Part shown: positions 1 to 6,195 of the stretch, piece after piece | Layout: the number at the start of each line of letters is the position of its first letter | Position numbering within the stretch: position 1 is the first letter of the stretch | Assembly (NCBI GenBank): GCA_945906975.1 | Contig: CAMDRY010000146.1 | Location: 1 to 7,591, forward strand | DNA: 7,591 nt | DNA from: Bordetella parapertussis | GTDB taxonomy: Bacteria > Pseudomonadota > Gammaproteobacteria > Burkholderiales > SG8-39 | Direction: 5' to 3' | Notes under the pieces: generated by a model | Database searches by the model: none | What the model was told of the DNA's origin: nothing | The model's input: only the letters and a program-made list of their open reading frames with translations | Position numbers and translations under genes: made by a program

Positions 1-1
1 C

Positions 2-412
2 GACTGCACCAACGTCTGGCGCATCGGCATGGCAGACCCGAAGAGTGCGGTGGCCGGGGAGTGGAAGCGCATGCTGCCGATGATCGTGGTCGGCACCACC
101 ATTGGTATGACGCTGCTGATCAACCTGCCGCGAGAAGCGGCAATGATCGCCCTGGGCGGTTTTGTGCTCGCGGTTGCCATCTCCAACCTCACCAGCGGCG
201 CCGCGGTGAAAACGGTCGGGCAGCGCTGGGCGTTCGGGGCAGGTTTCGCCGGCGGCATCACCAGCACCTTGTTCGGTGCCGGTGGGCCGCCTTATGCGAT
301 CTACCTGTCGCACCGGGCCTTGAGCAAGGAGGCGTATCGCGCCACGCTCGGCATTTGCACCAATTTCAGCATCACCCTGCGCGTGGTGGTGTTCATCATT
401 GCCGCATGCTGA
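2..412 (+). CDS. TauE/SafE family sulfite exporter-like permease, 5'-partial and frameshifted
   Basis: The reading frame is open from the left edge (the residues DCTNVWRIG precede the first internal Met at 29) and stops at TGA 410-412, giving 136 visible residues. It is a hydrophobic membrane protein of the TauE/SafE (DUF81) type. Transmembrane stretches lie around MIVVGTTIGMTLLI and MIALGGFVLAVAIS, followed by the family-like motif FGAGGPPYAIYLSHR and the helix TLRVVVFIIA. The family exports or imports small sulfur-containing or organic anions across the inner membrane; the substrate cannot be told here. The stop comes too early. A typical member continues with another hydrophobic hairpin, and exactly such a sequence is found in the +1 frame from 406. 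One missing base in GCCGCATG (positions 401-408; GCCGGCATG would restore FIIAGMLMTLKPW) explains this. The copy is therefore probably inactive, unless the missing base is a sequencing error. Confidence 0.8.
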   Translation, partial: DCTNVWRIGMADPKSAVAGEWKRMLPMIVVGTTIGMTLLINLPREAAMIALGGFVLAVAISNLTSGAAVKTVGQRWAFGAGFAGGITSTLFGAGGPPYAIYLSHRALSKEAYRATLGICTNFSITLRVVVFIIAAC

Positions 413-765
413 TGACGCTCAAGCCCTGGCTCTGGGCGTTGGCGGTACTGCCGGCGTCGGCGGCCAGCATGTGGGTGGCGGGGCTGGCGTCCAGCCGTTT
501 CTCACGCGACGGGCTGATCCGCGCCTTCTGCGCCAATCCGGCGCACTTTCAATCGGCCGACGGCTATGCCTTCGGCGCGGACAAAGTGATCGAACTCGAC
601 CGCCTCAATCCGCAGGTGGGGGCACGCGTCGCGCGCGCCTTCGACCGCTGGAAAAAATTCGACGAAACAAGGCAGGGCCATGCGCGCGCCGCGCTGGAGC
701 GCATACGGGACGCCAGCGGGCTGTCGCGCGACGTGGGCGAGATTGTGCAGCGGGGGCTGGCGTAA
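406..765 (+). pseudogene. Chimeric gene remnant: TauE C-terminal helix joined to aminopeptidase N C-terminus
   Basis: This frame is open from ATG 406 to TAA 763-765 (119 residues) and has two parts. Residues 1 to about 36 (MLMTLKPWLWALAVLPASAA, then a helix ending SSRFSRDGLIRA) are the continuation of the TauE permease just upstream. From about GLIRAFCANPAHF (511 onward) to the end, the sequence reads as the extreme C-terminus of M1-family aminopeptidase N. Diagnostic stretches are ADGYAF, ADKVIELDRLNPQVGARVAR, FDRWKKFDETRQ, ARAALERIRDASGLS and the terminal RGLA, which match the PepN C-terminal helical repeat as I remember it from E. coli and betaproteobacteria. The zinc-binding HExxH domain and most of PepN are absent. 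The usual ADGSGY motif is two residues shorter (ADGY). The part cannot be a peptidase. It is read as a gene scar formed by recombination within the shared LIRAF-like codons, or as an assembly join. Confidence 0.72.
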
Positions 766-826
766 ATCGGCGGGGGCTAAGCGTCCATCACGTCAATCCG
801 CGACAGCACGCTCGGCTGTCCGGTGA

Positions 827-2146
827 TCAGCCGGTGCAGGCCAGCTCTAAGGGCACGTTCACAAGGCACTCAGCCCGGTTGGGTCGCACGATCATGAAGT
901 CAGCGAGCATGCATCCCACATCCGGTTTCCAGGCGGAGTCATGCAGGTCAATGTTGTTCCCGAAGGCCATGCCCTCCTCCAGAATCAGGTCACCGATGCC
1001 CGTGCCGTTGGCGTTCGGACGTCCGAAGCCGGGCGGATACACCGCTGACGCAAATTCCGGCGAGGCCGTGCCCATGGCGTGGTAGCCCAGCTCCACGTAG
1101 TCGATGCCGGCGCGATCCGCCGGCGCGCGGATGATCTCCCAGGCTTCGCGAAAGGTTCTGCCGGCGGCAAACGCTGTCTTGCTGGCCTCCAGGCACTCCA
1201 CCGCCACATCCCAGATTCGTCGAAGCTCCTTGGGCGCCTCTTTGCCGACATAGACCGTGTATTCGGTGTGGCATCGATATCCGCCGTACTTAGTATGGAA
1301 CTCAGAGATGACGATGTCGCCCAATGCCAGCGGACGCTGCGTGGGCGTGATGGGTTGTTCGCTGCCGTGCAAGAGGTGCCACAACTCATTGCGGGGATGT
1401 TCTACCGGCCCTGATGAGAAAAGATTGAACACATTAGGTTCGCCGCCTGAGGCAATCTGCGTGCGGATCATGTCGGCATAGACCTCGGCCTCGGTGCGCC
1501 CGGGCCGAGAGGCTTCGATCATGGTGTCAACCACCTTTCTGGCGATGCGCCCCGCGCCGCGCAACATTTCGATCTCTTCCTCGCTTTTGACCAGGCGCAG
1601 ATAACTCATCATCGGCGTCACATCAATCAGCGTGGCGTTGGGCAGTTCGCGTTCCATGGTGGTGATGTCGGCATGCAGGTAGGAGGACAACTGGATGGAA
1701 TTGCTGAAACCCACCAGGCCGATGCGCGCCGAATCCAGGCCGCGTCGGCGCAACTCGTCGGCGATCCCCCTGGGACCGACACGGTCCCTGAAGTCATCCA
1801 CCCACTCCTGAATGGAAAGATACGGCGACGTCGGCCGGTTCATGTGTTGAACCGCATGCCAGATGATGGGTTTTCCCTCCAGCGGGAAAAAAGCATCCGC
1901 CCCGATCTGCGCATCGACCTGGAACATGTAGCGCATATTCGCCATGCCCATACCCCAGTAAATGTCATTGCCAAAAAACACCAGGGCTTCATATCCGGCA
2001 AGGCGCATGTACTTGCGCATCTGATCCCAGCGGCGATTGCGCTCCTTAAGCGACATCTGCGGAACGTATTTCAGCAGCTCTTTGGTGGCAGTGGCACCAG
2101 CGGGGAGCGGAAATTTGGTGGGCTTGTAGGGCGGTAAGGTGGACAT
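827..2146 (-). CDS. M24 family (creatinase/aminopeptidase P-like) protein with altered metal site
   Basis: The product has 439 residues. The start at 2146 is supported by an AGGAG ribosome site 7 nt upstream. It shows the two-domain layout of M24B proteins: an N-terminal creatinase_N domain (about 40-180, containing the strand GYEALVFFGN) and a C-terminal pita-bread domain (about 188-430, beginning LRLVKSEEEIEMLRGAGRIA). The family includes Xaa-Pro peptidases, metal-free creatinase, ectoine hydrolase DoeA and the DMSP lyase DddP. The canonical ligand set D, D, H, E, E is not kept. The first Asp is Glu282 (in GDIVISEFH) and the second is His293 (in YRCHTEYT). A His remains at 356 (GYHAMG), and both late Glu positions look lost (GNNIDLHD near 397-403, GCMLADF near 411-417). 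A true dipeptidase is therefore unlikely; a metal-free hydrolase or lyase is more plausible. It lies 68 bp downstream of the FAD monooxygenase gene on the same strand, so co-transcription is likely. The substrate is unknown. Confidence 0.85.
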   Translation of the reverse strand: MSTLPPYKPTKFPLPAGATATKELLKYVPQMSLKERNRRWDQMRKYMRLAGYEALVFFGNDIYWGMGMANMRYMFQVDAQIGADAFFPLEGKPIIWHAVQHMNRPTSPYLSIQEWVDDFRDRVGPRGIADELRRRGLDSARIGLVGFSNSIQLSSYLHADITTMERELPNATLIDVTPMMSYLRLVKSEEEIEMLRGAGRIARKVVDTMIEASRPGRTEAEVYADMIRTQIASGGEPNVFNLFSSGPVEHPRNELWHLLHGSEQPITPTQRPLALGDIVISEFHTKYGGYRCHTEYTVYVGKEAPKELRRIWDVAVECLEASKTAFAAGRTFREAWEIIRAPADRAGIDYVELGYHAMGTASPEFASAVYPPGFGRPNANGTGIGDLILEEGMAFGNNIDLHDSAWKPDVGCMLADFMIVRPNRAECLVNVPLELACTG

Positions 2147-2166
2147 GCTTTACTCCTGCTTGTTCA

Positions 2167-2201
2167 AATTATGAATTGCGAATTAGGAATTGCGAATTAC
2201 G
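2167..2201. repeat. Heptanucleotide tandem repeat, five units of AATTNNG
   Basis: Five consecutive 7-bp units fit AATTNNG without a break; the second and fourth are identical (AATTGCG), and the others end ATG, AGG and ACG. The tract is strongly A+T-rich within a G+C-rich neighbourhood. It sits between the stop of the FAD monooxygenase gene (2215) and the ribosome site of the M24 gene (about 2154-2158), so it would be transcribed in the mRNA leader of the M24 gene. Short heptanucleotide repeats of this kind (STRR-like) are known in some bacterial genomes. Its role here is not known. Confidence 0.75.
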
Positions 2202-2214
2202 GAGGGCTAACTTC

Positions 2215-3465
2215 CTAGGCGGCCGCCTGATTGACCGACTTGATGTCGTACGAGGCTACCTGCTTGTAGCCGTCATTGATCTTTTTTAGCTCTTCGACGG
2301 TGATGAAATCTTCGAGACGCTCGAATTTTTTACCGCCGGTGAGTCGCTCCACTGTGTCGATCACCAGATCGGGCGGGGTGTTCCGGCTCGCCATGACGAT
2401 GCGATTGACGGTATCGATGCGTTCCATCTCGTATCCCTTCAAAGCGTCAACCGGGTCGCCTCCCTTTGCGAGAATCTTCGAGAGAGCCACCGCGTCGAGA
2501 ATGGCCTGCGCTCCGCCATTGCCCCCTCGTGGGTACATCGGATGCGCTGCGTCGCCAAGCAGCGTGGCGCGGCCGAAACTCCATTGCGTTACCGGATCAC
2601 GATCGACCATCGGATATTCGAGAATGAACTCCGAGTCCCGGATCAATGCTGCGCAATCGATCCAGTCGAAGCGCCAGCTCTCGAATATCGGATAGAAATC
2701 CTCCAACCGCCCCGGAATGCTCCAGTCCACCATGTCGCCGGTTTTGGTGCGCACCTCAGCCGCCCAGTTGATGAGCTGGCGCCCCTGGTCGTCGAGTTTG
2801 TTGCGAATGGGATAGATAACAAGCTTACCCGTGGTCTCGATGCCCCCGACCCTCACTGTGCTCGAGCCGGTGAGAAACGGTTTCATCCAGGTGGAACCGC
2901 GCCAGATATTTATGCCGTGAAACACCGGCCCGCCCTCATCGGGGTAAAACTGTTTGCGCACCACGGAATGAATGCCGTCGCACGCGATGAGCAGGTCACC
3001 CTTGACCTTGCGCGTGCCAGCCCCCTTACCTTCGCGAAAGCTGGCGGTCACGCTGTTTGCGTCCTGCGTGATACTGGTGCATCGATGCGCCATGGTCACC
3101 GCATCGGGTCCCAGCCTTTCAATGACGGCATCAAGCAATATCTGGTGCAGGTCAGCACGATGGCAGGCGATATGCGGAAACTTGTAACCTGCAGCGATGC
3201 CCGCCGGCTCGGAATAGATGAGTTGGCCGTTGTGGGTGTAGAAAGAATGGTCCTTGGCAGGCACCGCGATATCGGCCAGCTTTTTATCGAGCCCAAGCCG
3301 CGACAATTCCCTCACCGCGTGCGGCCGCATGCTGATACCCACACCTATGGGAGCGAACTCGGTCGCCCCTTCGAACAGGCGAATACGCGCCTTCACGCCC
3401 GCCGCATGCAACTCGAGCGCAGTGGCAAGACCGCCAATGCCCGCGCCGACAATCAGTATCTCCAT
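2215..3465 (-). CDS. PhzS-like FAD-dependent aromatic monooxygenase
   Basis: The product has 416 residues and is a class A flavoprotein hydroxylase, which uses NAD(P)H and O2 to hydroxylate an aromatic or heteroaromatic ring in the cytoplasm. The start at 3465 has a GAGGAAAC ribosome site directly upstream. The N-terminal Rossmann motif ILIVGAGIGGLATALELH has its GxGxxG at 7-12, followed by the acidic end FEGA. The DG motif is CDGIHSVVR (162-170). The second FAD motif is LLGDAAHPMYPRGGNGGAQA (from 302). The stretches GVGISMRPHAV, SEPAGIAAGY, WRGSTWM and LEYPMVDRDPV closely resemble the pyocyanin-pathway enzyme PhzS (about 400 residues), more than salicylate hydroxylase. No phenazine genes are nearby, so the substrate is probably another ring compound. 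It is the first gene of a probable operon with the M24 protein and is divergent from a TTT receptor gene 251 bp away. Confidence 0.88.
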   Translation of the reverse strand: MEILIVGAGIGGLATALELHAAGVKARIRLFEGATEFAPIGVGISMRPHAVRELSRLGLDKKLADIAVPAKDHSFYTHNGQLIYSEPAGIAAGYKFPHIACHRADLHQILLDAVIERLGPDAVTMAHRCTSITQDANSVTASFREGKGAGTRKVKGDLLIACDGIHSVVRKQFYPDEGGPVFHGINIWRGSTWMKPFLTGSSTVRVGGIETTGKLVIYPIRNKLDDQGRQLINWAAEVRTKTGDMVDWSIPGRLEDFYPIFESWRFDWIDCAALIRDSEFILEYPMVDRDPVTQWSFGRATLLGDAAHPMYPRGGNGGAQAILDAVALSKILAKGGDPVDALKGYEMERIDTVNRIVMASRNTPPDLVIDTVERLTGGKKFERLEDFITVEELKKINDGYKQVASYDIKSVNQAAA

Positions 3466-3716
3466 GTTTCCTCACTCTCCCCACTTTGCCACTCAGTCGC
3501 CATTTGAAAAAACCGTCACATGCTTACCTTGGCTCCGATCATCTGGCGACCCAATTTTTTGATTGAATGGATTCGCATTTATTCGGACACGACATTACAT
3601 TACAGTAATTGGAGAAAATTCGTTTCGCTTGTCGGCCGCCTTGCAGCAGAACAACACCGAGTCGATTTATAGTCCCCGCAATCAACGCCAATCGAGTTCG
3701 TCAAAAAGGAAGACCC
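3466..3716. promoter_or_regulatory. Divergent intergenic region between FAD monooxygenase and TTT receptor genes
   Basis: This 251-bp gene-free stretch separates two outward-facing genes and must hold the leaders, and probably the promoters, of both. It is clearly richer in A+T than the flanking genes (runs such as CCAATTTTTTGATTGAATGG near 3551-3570). An 11-bp palindrome lies at 3599-3609. I could not assign a convincing -35/-10 pair on either strand; TATAGT at 3668-3673 is a possible -10 for the receptor gene but has no good -35 at the right spacing. The frame of the receptor gene stays open back to 3609, but the signal peptide and ribosome site place the start at 3717. Confidence 0.5.
3599..3609. 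promoter_or_regulatory. Candidate operator, ATTAC-A-GTAAT palindrome
   Basis: A perfect 5-bp inverted repeat with a one-base centre lies in the middle of the divergent intergenic region, 108 bp before the receptor start and 134 bp before the monooxygenase start. That is a suitable place for a shared regulator. A LysR- or GntR-type site is conceivable, but no regulator gene is in the window and an 11-bp palindrome can occur by chance. Confidence 0.25.
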
Positions 3717-4685
3717 ATGAATTTCTCGCGCCTGTCTCCAGTCCTGCTGCTTTGTTCGGCGTTGATACCCGGTGTTGCCATAGCGCAGAATTTTCCCAGC
3801 AAAGAAATCACCTTCATGATCGGTTCTGCGGCCGGCTCAGCGCCAGACCTGATCGCGCGGCTGGTGAAACCTGCGCTTGAACAAATATTGAAACAAACGA
3901 TCATCGTAGAGAACCGCGTTGGGGCCAATGGTTTGATCGCAGTGCAGGCGGTGTCCAAAGCCAACCCGGACGGACACACGTTGCTTGCCGCGCCCGCGGG
4001 GACCTTTACCGTCAACCCGACCCTCTATGCCAAGACCGGCGGCGGCACGGTGGTGGAACTGGAAGGCGTGGCACCCCTTGCAGCGGTGGGTTTGACCCTT
4101 GCTGTGCGACCCAACCTGGGCGCCACGACCTGCCCCGAACTGATCGCGCTGCTGCGCAAGAACCCCGGCAAGTACAGCCTGGCCAGTTCCGCACAGGGCA
4201 GCTTCACTCATCTTTCCGCGGAAATGCTCAAAGACAAGGCCAAGGTCGATTTCCTCATCGTGCCATTTTCCGGTGCGCCGGCCGGCGCGGCGGCTGTCAT
4301 CGGCGGGCACTCGGATTTCATCATCGAATCCACCGCCACACACTCTCACATTGCCGTCGGTCGCCTGCTCGCCCTCGCGACCACCAGCGCCACCCGAAAT
4401 CCGCTAGCGCCGAACCTGATGACTTTTCGCGAATGCGGTGTTCCGAATTACGATCTTTCCGGCTGGATAGGCATCGGTGCACCCAAAGGCACGCCTGCGG
4501 CGGTCATCCAGCAGCTCAACCGGGCCATTGCAACAGCGGTGGAAGATCCCAGCAGCGTCGAAAAACTGAAGGCCATACTGTGGAGCCCGCTGACCGCCAC
4601 CCCCGACCAGTTTCAACGCCAGATAGTGAGGGAACGCGAAGAAATGAGGCAGATCATCCAGCAGATCAAACTCAGCATCAATTAA
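3717..4685 (+). CDS. TTT family (Bug) periplasmic solute-binding receptor
   Basis: The product has 322 residues, the usual length for Bug receptors of the tripartite tricarboxylate transporter (TctC) family. The start at 3717 is chosen because an AAAGGAAG ribosome site precedes it and because it gives a normal Sec signal peptide: MNFSR, then a hydrophobic core LSPVLLLCSALIPGVA, with cleavage expected after AIA (residue 23). The mature protein begins QNFPSKEITFMIGSAAGSAP with the conserved Asp44 and IIVENRVGANG. Further family features are KANPDGHTLL, AELIALLRKNPGKY-type spacing around 140-153, the ligand-loop region VPFSGAPAGAAAVIGGHSDF (183-202) and IGIGAPKGTPAAVIQQLNRA (251-270). Such receptors bind carboxylates in the periplasm. 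No TctA/TctB membrane genes are present, as is common for orphan Bug proteins. It is divergent from the PhzS-like monooxygenase gene, suggesting that both serve the same compound. Confidence 0.9.
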   Translation: MNFSRLSPVLLLCSALIPGVAIAQNFPSKEITFMIGSAAGSAPDLIARLVKPALEQILKQTIIVENRVGANGLIAVQAVSKANPDGHTLLAAPAGTFTVNPTLYAKTGGGTVVELEGVAPLAAVGLTLAVRPNLGATTCPELIALLRKNPGKYSLASSAQGSFTHLSAEMLKDKAKVDFLIVPFSGAPAGAAAVIGGHSDFIIESTATHSHIAVGRLLALATTSATRNPLAPNLMTFRECGVPNYDLSGWIGIGAPKGTPAAVIQQLNRAIATAVEDPSSVEKLKAILWSPLTATPDQFQRQIVREREEMRQIIQQIKLSIN

Positions 4686-4790
4686 TTAACTGATAGTCAA
4701 ATCGAACCCGAGCTGAACGTATGGCGGCAGCTAAATTTCTCCAATGGGCCATGTTTTAGACTTTTGAAAAGCATACATCATCGGTTATGT
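4686..4790. other. Intergenic stretch after the TTT receptor gene, no gene seen
   Basis: This 105-bp A+T-leaning stretch lies between the receptor stop and the end of the truncated VOC frame. A weak hairpin is possible from AGCTG (4711-4715) with CAGCT (4728-4732) and a 12-nt loop, but no T-tract follows, so I do not call a terminator. No similarity to the missing half of the VOC protein was seen in any frame. Confidence 0.4.
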
Positions 4791-5063
4791 TCAAATCCTG
4801 TGTTTGCCGATGCCCGATCCCGGGCTTACTGGGTAAGCATGATGCAGCCGGTTGTCCTGTTGCGGTGTGCGCTGCAACGGCTCGGCGCGCTCGCACAACA
4901 GGATATGGTGGTGAGGCCCGGCGTCAAAGCAGGACATGCGCGATTTTCCCAACCGACCTTTGCGCTCAATACCGAGCAATTCACCGTAGAATTTCTCGGC
5001 TCCCTCGAGATCGTTGACCGGAATGGACCAGTGCGTAACGTCTTCGATTTTCAGGCGCGACAT
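4791..5063 (-). pseudogene. Truncated VOC (glyoxalase/extradiol dioxygenase superfamily) gene
   Basis: The start ATG at 5063 follows an AAGGA ribosome site 8 nt away. The first ~81 residues are a clear VOC module: MSRLKIEDVTHWSIPVNDLE, AEKFYGELLGIE, then MSCFDAGPHHHILLCERA and NRLHHAYPVS. The metal-ligand-type His is at 11 (THWSIPV), and His74/75 (LHHAYPV) would open the second half. After PVSP (81) similarity ends and nine unrelated residues (GSGIGKHRI) lead to TGA at 4793-4791. VOC proteins of this type usually have 130-150 residues with two paired modules, so the C-terminal module with its ligands is missing. I found no continuation in the other minus frames down to 4686. It is probably a non-functional remnant; a half-size dimerising VOC protein is possible but less likely given the unrelated tail. 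Confidence 0.7.
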
Positions 5064-5090
5064 GGGAGATGTCCTTGAGGCCGATGATAG

Positions 5091-5153
5091 CGGATCGCAC
5101 CGCGGCCGGACCAACTGAAGGTGATCGAAGCCGCGGGTATCAAACCTGATTAG
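5091..5153 (+). pseudogene. Possible TTT receptor C-terminal remnant
   Basis: This frame is open only from after the TAG at 5088-5090 to TAG 5151-5153. Its last 14 residues, DQLKVIEAAGIKPD, resemble the conserved C-terminal end of Bug/TctC receptors (commonly W..VI..AGIKPD or similar). Nothing upstream in this frame looks like a receptor, so only the last ~45 bp would survive. It lies 49 bp before the decarboxylase-like gene on the same strand, where a receptor gene of the same operon would be expected. The match is short and rests on memory of family ends. Confidence 0.4.
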
Positions 5154-5202
5154 GCGCCAGGCAGTACCCTGCGAAGCCCTCCTTTTCGAAGCAAGGTAAA
5201 CC

Positions 5203-6192
5203 ATGCCAAATCTGACCATCAACTTTGCCTGCGAGATCTACGACCGGGTAATGCCGCTGTACTCGGGGGAAGTAAAGCCCGAGGGCATCGATCTCAACTT
5301 CATCGCCCTCGGCCGGGCTCGCCACATTTTCGACCGCATGGCTGGCAAGCTTGAATTCGAGGCCTCCGAGCTGTCGGCCTCGGAATACATCAGCCGCGTC
5401 GCGGCGGATCAATGTCCCTTTGTTGCCCTGCCTGTGTTTCCGTCGCGCATGTTCAGGCACAGTTTCATTGCCGTCAGCCGCAAGGCAGGAATCCGGGAAC
5501 CCAAGGACCTGGAAGGCAAACGGGTCGGTGTCGCGCTCTACACCATGACCGCCGCGGTCTGGATACGCGGGCATCTGCAGCACGATTTCGGCGTGGACCT
5601 GAAATCGATTCGCTGGGTGCAGGGCGCGGTAAACAGTTCGGGTTCGCACGGCACGCCTGCGGTCATGCCGCTGGTCGCCGATGTGCCGATCGAAGTCAAC
5701 GCGAGCGGCAAGTCGCTGAGCCAGCTTCTGGACGAGGGCGAGATCGACGCGGTGATGGGCACCAATATGCCTGAATGCCTGGCGCACAACCCGGACATCC
5801 AGCGCCTGTTCCCGAATTTTCGCCAAGTGGAGACGGATTATTATGAGCGCGCGCGGATTTTTCCGATCATGCATGTCGTGGTCATTCGCCGCGATGTTTA
5901 CGAATCGCATCCTTTTGTCGCGGAAAGTCTGTACACAGCCTTGTGCCAGTCGAAGAGGGTGGCCATCAACCGGATGCGTTCCCTCGGTTCGCTGCGCTAT
6001 ATGCTGCCGTGGATGATCGACGAGGTCGAGGAAATGGACCGGGTATTCGGCGGCGACCCGTGGGCCTACGGCCTTGAGGCCAACCGCGCGACTATTGAGA
6101 CCCTCGGCTCGTACATGGTGGAGCAAGGCATTATTGCCGCACCCATTCCCGCGGATCGCCTGTTTCTCTCCACCGATCCCAATTGCACCTGA
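5203..6192 (+). CDS. 4,5-dihydroxyphthalate decarboxylase (Pht5)-like protein
   Basis: The product has 329 residues, matching the ~330 of the Pht5 family. The start at 5203 has an AAGCAAGG ribosome site about 7 nt upstream. There is no signal peptide (MPNLTINFACEIYDRVMPLY), so the protein is cytoplasmic even though the fold is that of a type 2 periplasmic-binding protein, as in NitT/TauT/ThiY-like proteins. Family-typical stretches are VKPEGIDLNFI (24-34), PVFPSRMFRHSFIAV (77-91), DLEGKRVGV (102-110), MTAAVWIRGHLQHDFGV (115-131), LLDEGEIDAVM (175-185), RIFPIMHVVVIRRDVYE (218-234), LRYMLPWM and DPWAYGLEANR (285-295). Pht5 removes one carboxylate from 4,5-dihydroxyphthalate to give protocatechuate. 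No phthalate dioxygenase or dehydrogenase gene is nearby, so the substrate may be a related dicarboxylated ring. Databases often label relatives as ABC transporter substrate-binding proteins; the missing signal peptide argues against that. Confidence 0.82.
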   Translation: MPNLTINFACEIYDRVMPLYSGEVKPEGIDLNFIALGRARHIFDRMAGKLEFEASELSASEYISRVAADQCPFVALPVFPSRMFRHSFIAVSRKAGIREPKDLEGKRVGVALYTMTAAVWIRGHLQHDFGVDLKSIRWVQGAVNSSGSHGTPAVMPLVADVPIEVNASGKSLSQLLDEGEIDAVMGTNMPECLAHNPDIQRLFPNFRQVETDYYERARIFPIMHVVVIRRDVYESHPFVAESLYTALCQSKRVAINRMRSLGSLRYMLPWMIDEVEEMDRVFGGDPWAYGLEANRATIETLGSYMVEQGIIAAPIPADRLFLSTDPNCT

Positions 6193-6195
6193 GCC

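Noticed and set aside
802..820. A hairpin GACAGC / GCTGTC with a 7-nt loop between the convergent genes
   Set aside because: The stem is only 6 bp and no T-tract follows on either strand, so a terminator cannot be supported.
2214..2227. CCTAGG and GCGGCCGC sites side by side, resembling a cloning junction
   Set aside because: They are explained by the codons for the Ala-Ala-Ala-stop end of the monooxygenase in a G+C-rich genome; no vector sequence is adjacent.
2542..3507. A 321-codon open frame on the plus strand
   Set aside because: It lies antisense to the PhzS-like monooxygenase gene, whose FAD motifs are unmistakable; its translation shows no domain and is rich in His, Arg and Ala as expected for a shadow frame.
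3609..3716. A 36-residue N-terminal extension of the first TTT receptor
   Set aside because: The added residues would bury the signal peptide, and the ribosome site is just before 3717.
4785..4805. A tRNA T-arm-like sequence (GTTCAAATCC) that might mark an integration site
   Set aside because: The flanking bases do not form the 5-bp T-stem, and no acceptor stem or CCA follows.
5064..5222. A 53-residue upstream extension of the VOC frame
   Set aside because: VOC similarity begins at MSRLKIEDV with its own ribosome site; the extension would overlap the start of the decarboxylase-like gene and has no motif.
5140..6126. A 328-codon open frame on the minus strand
   Set aside because: It is antisense to the Pht5-like gene, whose family motifs are complete; the antisense translation has no recognisable motif.
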